DNA from: Bacteroidota bacterium
Lineage (GTDB): Bacteria; Bacteroidota; Kryptoniia; Kryptoniales; JAKASW01
Direction: 5' to 3'
Assembly (NCBI GenBank): GCA_021785235.1
Contig: JAJYGB010000241.1
Coordinates: 1,585-7,379, forward strand
Length of the DNA stretch: 5,795 nucleotides
Positions 1 through 5,795 of this stretch are shown piece by piece; positions within the stretch are counted from its first letter, which is position 1; every line of letters starts with the position of its first letter. Made by a program: the position numbers and the translations under genes. The notes under the pieces are model-generated. The model made no database searches. It saw only the letters and a program-made list of their open reading frames with translations, and had not been told where the DNA came from.

Positions 1-2783
1 TCCCGGGCTCCACATATTGGCTGAAAGGCAATCCTTCGCTTCAAAACGTGACTTATTTCCAGATCGGCATCACCAATCCGCCCCATAGGGGGACTCCGCT
101 TCCCCTCGTCGGGGAGGTCTGGATTGACGAATTGAGACTAACCAACGTCGACAACACGCCGGGGCTTGCGTATCAAGTCTCGACAAGCATTCAGCTGGCA
201 GACCTTGGGACAATTGCATTCAATTACACGAACGTCGATCCGTATTTTCACACATTGACCACGCAGTTCGGATCGAGAAGTAATCAGAGAAACTGGGGGA
301 TCAGCGGGTCGATCAACATGAGCAAGTTCCTCCCGCGCTCATGGGTCGGGACATCGATCCCATTCTACTATAACCACACCGAATCGTTTTCCAACCCGCT
401 GTATCTTCCGAATAGCGATATACTTGTTTCGGAAGCGGTCCAAAGGCGAAGAGCATATCTGATTCAGCAAGGTGTGTCGGCAGACTCCGCGGCCATTTTG
501 GCGGACAGCCTTCTGACCAGCTCCCAAACTTTGTCAGTGAACGACCAATGGTCGATCTCGGGCATGAGGATCATGCTCCCTTCGAACCAGTGGTATATCC
601 GTGACATCGTGGACAATATCACGATGGGATTTAATTGGAACGGATCAAAGTTCAGGAATACGCAGACGAAAACTGGAGATATGTGGTCATGGCAATACAA
701 CGCGGGATATTCTGTCCAGTTCGATCCAATGGCTTACTACACACCTTTTCCCTCTTCGAAGCCAGGACCGTCGGGACAGTCGCAGGATTTCCAGATCAGG
801 TATTTGCCGAACTCTCTCAGTCTTTCTATGAACGCTGCGCGTTCTCTCTCCGTAAATAAACTCTGGACGCAGACGAGCCCTATTGTTACTCCGAACTTCA
901 CGGCACAGCGTTCCGGCGGCTTCACATGGAAACTCACGAACAACGGGATCCTCAACCCAAGCATAGCTTATAATTTCGCAATAAGCAGCTCTCTCCTCGG
1001 GATTGAGACCGATACCGCTCGAGGCGTCAGCACAACGACGAACCCACTTGTCTTGCGTCCCGACTCATACGTCTTCCGCCAGATCTTCCTCAATGGCGGT
1101 CTCGTCAACTTCGGCGACGACTACAGCTATTCGGAGCAGTTTGCTCTTTCCACCGCGCCGAAGCTTCCGTTGGGAATCCAGAAATACATGGATTTGCAGG
1201 CGAGCTACAACTCCGGATACCAGTGGACAAACTCTGTTCAGCAGGGAGCGAAGGGTAAAGGAGCGGGGTTTAACGCTTCCCTCCAGCTCGGTACGAATCT
1301 TAGGTTGAAGGACCTAACCGACCCGTGGTTCGCGGGCGGCCCGGCGAGCCAGGCGAACGAAGCGCCCGAGCGAGGCGAACGCGGACGAAGAGGAAGAGAG
1401 GAATTCCAAGCTCCCCAGGCGGATACCTCAAAGTCCAACCAGGGAAACGCGCAGGACATACTGAAACTCCTGAAGAACCTTATCAAGGTTCCGTTCCTCG
1501 ATTTCGATAACATCGGGATAAATTTCTCCTCGACAAACACCTCTTCCAATGGCGGGTTGCCGAGCTATCGCCCCGGTATGAGCAACTTCTTTAAAGTGCC
1601 ATTCATACAAGCAAGCGACCCTGAGCTCGGACCGTCCCAGCTGTACCAGCTCGGCCTGATCTCCGATCCGTTCGGGAAACTCATGTACGCTCCGCGGAAA
1701 TCATTCCCGTTCTTCAGCTTCTATACCGTTCCTGGACAGCGCGTCGGCGGGATAGGACTGACTGACAATTTCTCCAACAGCAACACCATGGATATCAGAA
1801 CATCGAGAAACCTTTGGACTGGAGCCCGCATTGACCTTTCCTGGCACGTTGGCTGGTCATACAACAGAAACACAACTTTTACCACAGACTCCTTGGGAAA
1901 CATCATACCGACCAGTCTGAACACGCAGGTGAGCGGTCAGGTTTCGAGAAGTTTCTTCACTCTTCCTCCCGTCTTCATCTTCTCGATGTTCAAGAGTGGT
2001 ATCAACCAGGTGGCGGCTGAATACCAGAATTTGCAGAACAGCAGTCCATCCACTCCACAGCAGAATATCTCGCAGGCATTCCTCAAGGGCTTTGAAACTC
2101 TTCCGATACTCGACAAGATATTCGGCCAATACATGCCAAGGATGAATTACTCATTCAATTGGAGCGGCTTGGAGAATCTTCCGCTATTCAAGAGCTTCGC
2201 CTCACAGGTAAGCTTAAGCAACGCGTACCAGTCCACATACTCACAAAACTGGCAGGACAATAACGGCGGCGGCCAGACTACAACTGCCCAGTCGATAGCG
2301 TATGGATTTCAGCCGCTCGTCGGTCTGAATATAGCCTTCAAGAACTGGGGAGATGCGAGCATTTCGGGATCTGTACTTTACAACACCAGCGACCAGTACA
2401 CGCTCAATCCATCGGCGCAAACGATCGCCGAGACGTACACCGGCCAGCTTTCCGTAACCGCCGACTACGCGAAGAGAGGCTTCTCGCTGCCGCTCTTCGG
2501 CCTGAATCTCAAAAATGACATCGACATCAGCGCCAGCTACTCGGTTTCTCAATCCAGCAACACATCCTACAAAGTTACAAATATCAGCGGCGGCCCGGAA
2601 CCTCTCGGTGGGACGGACCAGATTTCCATTGAGCTCCGTTTCAAGTACGATGTAAGCCAGCGCGTTACCGCGTCTATCTACTACAAGAATACTCGCATCG
2701 TCCCGACAGTATCGAGCTCGCCGATCCCCGGCACAACGACCAACGAGGCGGGTGTGGATATCCACGTGTCTATCGCGGGCTGA
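1..2783 (+). CDS. sprA: SprA/Sov-type T9SS outer-membrane translocon, C-terminal part (5' end outside window)
   Basis: The frame is open from the first complete codon (base 3) to TGA at 2781-2783, giving 926 residues with no start. The GTG at 48 is internal, because the upstream codons read on in the same style (STYWLKGNPSLQNVTYFQIG). Near fragment residues 37-47 is GEVWIDELRLT, the motif by which I recognise the SprA family, followed by NVDNTPG. The rest is typical outer-membrane barrel sequence: alternating hydrophobic/polar strands rich in Ser, Asn, Tyr, Trp and Phe, and conserved-looking blocks such as NIGINFSSTNTSS near residues 497-509. Known family members are about 2,400 residues long and form a very large single-chain barrel that exports type IX secretion cargo across the outer membrane, so roughly the last 40% is present. 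A charged stretch, NEAPERGERGRRGREE, sits at residues 452-467. The chain ends DIHVSIAG, without the usual terminal aromatic residue and with no T9SS sorting domain. tadA follows after 17 nt. The family call is firm; the organism-specific role (secretion versus gliding) cannot be told. Confidence 0.88.
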   Translation, partial: PGSTYWLKGNPSLQNVTYFQIGITNPPHRGTPLPLVGEVWIDELRLTNVDNTPGLAYQVSTSIQLADLGTIAFNYTNVDPYFHTLTTQFGSRSNQRNWGISGSINMSKFLPRSWVGTSIPFYYNHTESFSNPLYLPNSDILVSEAVQRRRAYLIQQGVSADSAAILADSLLTSSQTLSVNDQWSISGMRIMLPSNQWYIRDIVDNITMGFNWNGSKFRNTQTKTGDMWSWQYNAGYSVQFDPMAYYTPFPSSKPGPSGQSQDFQIRYLPNSLSLSMNAARSLSVNKLWTQTSPIVTPNFTAQRSGGFTWKLTNNGILNPSIAYNFAISSSLLGIETDTARGVSTTTNPLVLRPDSYVFRQIFLNGGLVNFGDDYSYSEQFALSTAPKLPLGIQKYMDLQASYNSGYQWTNSVQQGAKGKGAGFNASLQLGTNLRLKDLTDPWFAGGPASQANEAPERGERGRRGREEFQAPQADTSKSNQGNAQDILKLLKNLIKVPFLDFDNIGINFSSTNTSSNGGLPSYRPGMSNFFKVPFIQASDPELGPSQLYQLGLISDPFGKLMYAPRKSFPFFSFYTVPGQRVGGIGLTDNFSNSNTMDIRTSRNLWTGARIDLSWHVGWSYNRNTTFTTDSLGNIIPTSLNTQVSGQVSRSFFTLPPVFIFSMFKSGINQVAAEYQNLQNSSPSTPQQNISQAFLKGFETLPILDKIFGQYMPRMNYSFNWSGLENLPLFKSFASQVSLSNAYQSTYSQNWQDNNGGGQTTTAQSIAYGFQPLVGLNIAFKNWGDASISGSVLYNTSDQYTLNPSAQTIAETYTGQLSVTADYAKRGFSLPLFGLNLKNDIDISASYSVSQSSNTSYKVTNISGGPEPLGGTDQISIELRFKYDVSQRVTASIYYKNTRIVPTVSSSPIPGTTTNEAGVDIHVSIAG

Positions 2784-2800
2784 TGAAGGAATAATACCTT

Positions 2801-3259
2801 ATGGAAAACGAACACAGACGTTTTATGGCGATGGCTCTAAAGGAAGCGATGACCGCGTTCAGGCGCGATGAGGTCCCTGTCGGCGCGGTCATAGTCAAAG
2901 GAGGCACGGTCATCGCCAAGGCCCACAACCAGATCGAGATGCTACAGGATCCGACTGCCCACGCCGAGATACTTGCTATCGGGGCGGCGGCGAATCACCT
3001 TGGAAGTCGCCGGCTCGATGGCTGCACGCTCTACGTGACACTCGAGCCTTGCCCTATGTGCGCGGGCGCGCTGGTTCTGTCCAGGCTTGACCGCGTTGTT
3101 TTCGGAAGCTACGATCCCAAGATGGGGGCCTGCTCGACCCTTTACAACATCGCGCAGGATGAGCGGCTTAATCATCGCGTTGAGGTGATCGCCGGAGTGA
3201 TGGACGCGGAAGCGGGCTCGCTCCTAAAGGAATTCTTCGCCAAGAAAAGGGAAGAATAA
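2801..3259 (+). CDS. tadA: tRNA-specific adenosine deaminase TadA
   Basis: This encodes a complete 152-residue zinc deaminase, the normal length for TadA, which converts adenosine-34 of tRNA-Arg(ACG) to inosine in the cytoplasm so that one tRNA can read several Arg codons. The active site is visible: HAE with zinc ligand His54 and proton-shuttle Glu56, and PCPMC with zinc ligands Cys84 and Cys87. Asn43 in AHN lies where TadA contacts the substrate. The C-terminal part has GSYDPKMGACSTL and NHRVEVIAGV, matching the TadA pattern rather than cytosine or guanine deaminases, which makes the specific call likely. The start ATG at 2801 is preceded by AAGGA at 2786-2790, 10 nt away, overlapping the end of sprA. 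An in-frame ATG at 2825 would cut into helix 1 and is less likely. With only 17 nt after sprA and no terminator between, it is probably translated from the sprA transcript. The gene is intact, with nothing unusual in it. Confidence 0.93.
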   Translation: MENEHRRFMAMALKEAMTAFRRDEVPVGAVIVKGGTVIAKAHNQIEMLQDPTAHAEILAIGAAANHLGSRRLDGCTLYVTLEPCPMCAGALVLSRLDRVVFGSYDPKMGACSTLYNIAQDERLNHRVEVIAGVMDAEAGSLLKEFFAKKREE

Positions 3260-3282
3260 AAAGGCCCTTCCATTCGGTGAAG

Positions 3283-3308
3283 TCAAGCAGGATAGCTTTC
3301 CTGCATGA
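3283..3308. terminator. Imperfect hairpin between convergent genes, possible terminator
   Basis: GCAGGA at 3287-3292 pairs perfectly with TCCTGC at 3299-3304 around a 6-nt loop. After an A-A mismatch the stem continues for three more pairs (3283-3285 with 3306-3308). It lies in the 57-nt gap between the stop codons of tadA (+) and the cyclase (-), where a two-way transcription stop would be expected. No run of T follows on either strand, so it is not a standard intrinsic terminator. It may be a weak stop or a 3'-end stabilising hairpin. Confidence 0.3.
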
Positions 3309-3316
3309 ACTACCAT

Positions 3317-4654
3317 TTAAGGCGTCGGCTGGCTTTCCCCTTTTCTCTCCACAAAAAACATCTCGACCGGTTCCATGTCTTTAATCGCAAGGGCGCCGCG
3401 CGGCTCAAGGTCATACTTGCCGCTCTTTTTGAGATGTTCATATACCGCGCGCGATACGTTGATCTTGTTCGTCATTGAAGCCGCCTCAAGCCGCGACGCG
3501 ATGTTAACGGTCGGTCCCCATACGTCAAATATGAATCTCCATGTTCCGATAATTCCCGTTATAGCCGGACCCGTGTGTAAGCCGATCCTGAGGGCCCAGT
3601 CGCGACCAGTCCGCGATCGCAGTTGTTCGGAAGATTCCCGCACTATTTCTCTCATTTCAAACGCCGCTTCAATCGAAGCATCAAGCTGGTTGTCATCGGT
3701 AAAAAGTCCGCCGGCGTACATGTAACAATCACCTATCGTCTTCAGCTTTTCGAGATTGTGACTTCTCACGATATCGTCAAATGAGTTGAATAGCCGCTCA
3801 AGTATCTTAAGCACCTTCAGCGCGTCGGAAGTTTCCACAATTCTGTAGAATGAGACAAAATCGGCAAACACGATGGTCGTCGAGGAATTGTATCTTGGCT
3901 GAGGATATCCCAGCCCATTGATCTGGCTTACGATGCTCTCCGGCAAAATATTCTTCAGTATTGTGTCACTCTCTTCTTTTGCCGCCTCGATCTCAAATTT
4001 CTGCTTTTCAATCGTTCGATTGTCGAGATACTCTTTTACCCTCGACGAGAAGACAAGTCGGGAAATGATCCAGGCGACGACAACAAGCGCGGTGCTACTC
4101 AGGTAATGGCCGACCAATATTTCCGGGTTCGATTGAGCTTGACTAACCCCGAAAAGGAAAACAGCCTGGGCCACTAGGTACATCAGTAGACTCATCGCGC
4201 CGCTTACGTAGAACGCTACCGCGACACCGAAGATGGAGATGACATAGACAGTGATGAGACCGTGAATCGTCTGGGCTACGGTGGCTACGGCAGCCGCCCA
4301 GATCATGATGAAGATTATGAAGAGCAGGACCGTCACCATGTGCGAAACCCGTATCGACGGGGGACCATCGGGTTTCCTCAACGTGGTGAGGATGATAAAA
4401 ATCAGCAGTACCGCCTCCAGCAAGAGATGGAGATAAAAAAGGTATCTGTACCCCTCATTCATCTCCCACAAGCCGTTAGCCAGTCGCTGAAGGTCGATGA
4501 TAACTACGAAAGCCTGGATCGTGAAAATGGCGACCGCGAATATTTTCACCCTGAAGTAATTGGTGAAATAAGCTTCGTTGAGGAATGAAGATCTATCTTC
4601 AGAAGGGATTGTTCTTAGACTATTTTGCCAGAACCGTGTGGCACGATTAGTCAT
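3317..4654 (-). CDS. Membrane-anchored class III adenylate cyclase (six-helix sensor + coiled coil + cyclase domain)
   Basis: Makes cAMP from ATP at the inner face of the cytoplasmic membrane. Counting from ATG at 4654 (445 residues): a cytoplasmic N-tail to about 36; six hydrophobic helices near 37-54, 71-91, 104-127, 133-152, 154-171 and 186-203; a charged coiled-coil linker (about 205-235) leading into ILKNILPESI, the usual cyclase entry element; then the catalytic domain (about 255-440). All key residues are present: metal-binding Asp265 (FADFVSF) and Asp309, adenine-selecting Lys305 (KTIGD) with Asp377 (FDVWG), and transition-state Asn384 and Arg388 (VNIASR). The Lys/Asp pair predicts ATP rather than GTP. 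The basic loop after helix 2 supports both ends being cytoplasmic. Active sites form at a dimer interface, so it should work as a homodimer. A GTG at 4684 would add 10 residues; neither start has a clear Shine-Dalgarno sequence and I prefer the ATG. The sensor domain belongs to no family I can name, so the signal is unknown. Confidence 0.9.
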   Translation of the reverse strand: MTNRATRFWQNSLRTIPSEDRSSFLNEAYFTNYFRVKIFAVAIFTIQAFVVIIDLQRLANGLWEMNEGYRYLFYLHLLLEAVLLIFIILTTLRKPDGPPSIRVSHMVTVLLFIIFIMIWAAAVATVAQTIHGLITVYVISIFGVAVAFYVSGAMSLLMYLVAQAVFLFGVSQAQSNPEILVGHYLSSTALVVVAWIISRLVFSSRVKEYLDNRTIEKQKFEIEAAKEESDTILKNILPESIVSQINGLGYPQPRYNSSTTIVFADFVSFYRIVETSDALKVLKILERLFNSFDDIVRSHNLEKLKTIGDCYMYAGGLFTDDNQLDASIEAAFEMREIVRESSEQLRSRTGRDWALRIGLHTGPAITGIIGTWRFIFDVWGPTVNIASRLEAASMTNKINVSRAVYEHLKKSGKYDLEPRGALAIKDMEPVEMFFVERKGESQPTP

Positions 4655-4724
4655 GAACCCGCCACGGGGTAAGGTGCTCCGCACGCAATATCACCGAAAG
4701 GATTCCAGCCATTTTGCCCTTACA

Positions 4725-4769
4725 TTAAATTACGATGCTTTTTCGTAACTAGCCACATTTTTAAATTAC
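4725..4769. repeat. 9-bp direct repeat TTAAATTAC, two copies 36 bp apart
   Basis: Exact copies lie at 4725-4733 and 4761-4769. A related CTAAATT follows at 4771-4777. The copies sit in the divergent spacer. The spacing is not a whole number of 10.5-bp helical turns (about 3.4), so co-operative binding on one face of the DNA is not clearly favoured. In such AT-rich DNA a chance origin is possible. Confidence 0.4.
4730..4748. promoter_or_regulatory. Inverted repeat TTACGA-N7-TCGTAA, possible operator
   Basis: Two perfect 6-nt arms (4730-4735 and 4743-4748) around a 7-nt centre form a 19-bp dyad, a size that suits a dimeric transcription factor. It overlaps the first copy of the direct repeat and lies between the divergent starts, 61 nt before the hydrolase ATG. 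No regulator is encoded in the window, and the short arms leave this as a suggestion only. Confidence 0.3.
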
Positions 4770-4796
4770 ACTAAATTCATTTCCAATTTGAAGCGT

Positions 4797-4804
4797 AAAG
4801 GAGA
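4797..4804 (+). promoter_or_regulatory. Shine-Dalgarno sequence AAAGGAGA that fixes the hydrolase start
   Basis: A near-ideal AAGGAG core ends 5 nt before ATG at 4809. It settles the start choice: the in-frame TTG at 4788 lies upstream of this site and has no comparable site of its own. Confidence 0.85.
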
Positions 4805-4808
4805 AGTA

Positions 4809-5609
4809 ATGTTCCTGGATACCAAGTCGGGCAAAATCGCATTCGAAACAAGGGGTGACAAGGCAAATAAGAACATCCTTTTCATTCATGGCTTTCCATT
4901 CGACAAATCTATGTGGAACGAACAAGCCGAACTACTTGCAAACGATCATTTTGTCGTCACCTTCGATATGCGGGGGCACGGCGAGAGCGCAGCGGGAAGC
5001 GGGCAGTATCTTGTCGAGTTTTACATCGACGACGTTATTGCAATAATGGAACACCTTGGTCTGGAGAAAACCTGCTTGTGCGGACTTTCCATGGGAGGAT
5101 ACACGGCGATGCGTGCAGTAGATCGGGAGCCTCAACGTTTTTCGGGCCTCGTACTGTGCGACACAAAAAGTTCTCCCGATAGTAACGAAGCCAAGATCAA
5201 CAGGGCCAATCAGATCAAAACGCTCCTCGCAGGAAATAAAGCTCAGTTCGTGGAGGCTCAGATAAAGGCTCTCCTTGCACCGAAGACCTTCGAGAGCAAT
5301 AAACAAACGGTTGAGAGAGTCAGAAATATGATCGAATCGACTTCCGACACTGCATTGATTGGGACGATGATAGCCCTATCGGCGCGAATGGACATGACCG
5401 GGAGCCTTACCAGGATAACAGTCCCCACTCTGATCATCGTCGGGAAGCAGGACAGGATCACCACGCTCACGGACGCGGGTGAAATGCACGCAGCGATTAA
5501 GGGGTCCCGAATGGCGGTGGTGCATGACGCCGGGCACATATCCAATTTGGAGAACAGCACTGAGTTTAACGCGGCCCTTCAGAAATTCCTCTCCGCCAAC
5601 AATCTGTGA
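4809..5609 (+). CDS. Alpha/beta-hydrolase, PcaD/esterase-like, substrate unknown
   Basis: This encodes a complete 266-residue soluble enzyme of the alpha/beta-hydrolase fold, with no signal peptide, so cytoplasmic. The fold landmarks appear in order: ILFIHGFPFD near residues 23-32 (His27-Gly28, oxyanion loop), FDMRGHGES at 52-60, nucleophile elbow GLSMGG with Ser94, strand TLIIVGKQDRIT with acid Asp215, and DAGHISNLE with His243. The triad Ser94-Asp215-His243 is therefore intact. Residues about 120-195 form a helical cap, including the SARMDMT segment. The pattern most resembles the group of 3-oxoadipate enol-lactonases, carboxylesterases and cofactor-free haloperoxidase-like enzymes, which sequence alone does not separate. 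No other beta-ketoadipate gene is nearby, so an enol-lactonase call is not supported. The start is set by the Shine-Dalgarno at 4797-4804. It is divergent from the cyclase and convergent with the partial gene at the right edge, so it is probably a single-gene transcript. Confidence 0.87.
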   Translation: MFLDTKSGKIAFETRGDKANKNILFIHGFPFDKSMWNEQAELLANDHFVVTFDMRGHGESAAGSGQYLVEFYIDDVIAIMEHLGLEKTCLCGLSMGGYTAMRAVDREPQRFSGLVLCDTKSSPDSNEAKINRANQIKTLLAGNKAQFVEAQIKALLAPKTFESNKQTVERVRNMIESTSDTALIGTMIALSARMDMTGSLTRITVPTLIIVGKQDRITTLTDAGEMHAAIKGSRMAVVHDAGHISNLENSTEFNAALQKFLSANNL

Positions 5610-5669
5610 CAACGAACCTCAGCTCACTGGGTAGTAAAGATCTAGCTGCAGGATTTTAGGAATACCGAG

Positions 5670-5795
5670 TCAGTAGGGCCTGCTTATGAAGAAGTAAAGG
5701 ACTATGGTGACAAACAAATACTGAATCTGGCGCGACGCGTCGTAATCGTTGCGCTTCAGATTGTTCCAGATCCTCGCCGCGATATACATCGTTAT
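5670..5795 (-). CDS. C-terminal end of an unidentified probable membrane protein (partial)
   Basis: Reading the minus strand from the right edge gives an open frame of 41 codons ending in TGA at 5672-5670. The peptide begins ITMYIAARIWNNLKRNDYDA and ends with SRQIQYLFVTIVLYFFISRPY. Residues about 24-37 (IQYLFVTIVLYFFI) look like a transmembrane helix, preceded by a basic, amphipathic stretch (RIWNNLKRND) that would lie in the cytoplasm. The codon make-up is coherent and the hydrophobic pattern is what the end of a multi-pass membrane protein looks like. I do not recognise the family. The alternative is a chance open frame, since only 126 nt are visible; the last 60 nt before the hydrolase stop (5610-5669) show no gene and no clear terminator. 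Confidence 0.55.
   Translation of the reverse strand: MTMYIAARIWNNLKRNDYDASRQIQYLFVTIVLYFFISRPY

Larger units (their letters stand above)
4655..4808. promoter_or_regulatory. Divergent, AT-rich control region between cyclase and hydrolase genes
   Basis: Both flanking genes are transcribed away from this spacer, so it must hold their promoters or face the promoters of both transcripts. Its right-hand part (about 4711-4795) is much richer in A+T than the coding DNA around it. It contains TTAAATTAC twice (4725-4733 and 4761-4769) and the inverted repeat TTACGA/TCGTAA. A loose -10-like TACACT lies at 4767-4772 on the + strand, but no good -35 box pairs with it, so exact promoters cannot be assigned. 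No clear CRP-like palindrome (TGTGA-N6-TCACA) is present. Confidence 0.5.

Noticed and set aside
48..50. GTG as the start of the first gene
   Set aside because: The same frame is open to the window edge and the upstream codons encode SprA-like sequence, so the gene is cut by the edge rather than starting here.
1238..1549. 103-codon minus-strand open frame opposite the GC-rich part of sprA
   Set aside because: The lack of stop codons follows from the GC-rich charged insert on the other strand; no domain or Shine-Dalgarno sequence supports it.
2241..2765. 174-codon open frame on the minus strand inside sprA
   Set aside because: It lies wholly opposite a clear coding gene, and its Arg/Val-rich translation has no recognisable domain. 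It is a shadow of the sprA codon pattern.
4262..4588. 108-codon plus-strand open frame opposite the cyclase
   Set aside because: It is antisense to the membrane-helix region of the cyclase; its highly polar translation (many Asp, Arg, Gln) is the expected complement of hydrophobic codons.
4788..4808. TTG start adding seven residues to the hydrolase
   Set aside because: The extension covers the strong Shine-Dalgarno AAAGGAGA, and the ATG at 4809 is ideally spaced from it.
4655..4808. CRP/cAMP-receptor binding site in front of the cyclase
   Set aside because: No TGTGA-N6-TCACA-like palindrome could be found on either strand.
5610..5669. Terminator after the hydrolase
   Set aside because: Apart from the short palindrome CTGCAG, I found no stem of useful length and no T-run.

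Overview
The window looks like chromosomal DNA from a member of the Fibrobacterota-Chlorobiota-Bacteroidota (FCB) group. The main reason is the first gene, the C-terminal part of a SprA/Sov-type giant outer-membrane protein, a family typical of Bacteroidota, Ignavibacteria and relatives. Base composition looks balanced (by eye roughly half G+C). The classical Bacteroidota promoter pattern (TTTG / TAnnTTTG) was not convincingly found. This fits, but does not prove, an Ignavibacteria- or Chlorobi-like lineage.

Layout: (1) 1-2783 (+), the C-terminal 926 residues of SprA, entering the window already open. (2) 2801-3259 (+), a complete tadA (tRNA adenosine deaminase), 17 nt after sprA and probably co-transcribed with it. 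(3) A short convergent spacer holding an imperfect hairpin. (4) 3317-4654 (-), a complete membrane-anchored class III adenylate cyclase with six predicted membrane helices, a coiled-coil linker and every canonical catalytic residue. (5) An AT-rich divergent spacer of about 155 bp with a 9-bp direct repeat and a small inverted repeat. (6) 4809-5609 (+), a complete alpha/beta-hydrolase with an intact Ser-Asp-His triad and a strong Shine-Dalgarno sequence. (7) 5670-5795 (-), the last 41 residues of a probable membrane protein that runs off the right edge.

The genes do not form an obvious single pathway. SprA is the outer-membrane translocon of the type IX secretion system. TadA is a housekeeping tRNA-modification enzyme. 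The cyclase would make cAMP in response to a membrane or redox/lipid signal that cannot be read from the sequence. The hydrolase is a small soluble enzyme of unknown substrate. The cyclase and the hydrolase share a divergent promoter region, so they could be co-regulated. I see no CRISPR array, transposon, tRNA, rRNA or phage gene, and no convincing sign of a new multi-gene system. The points most worth following up are the sensor half of the cyclase, the charged insert in SprA, the shared divergent control region and the unrecognised membrane protein at the right edge.
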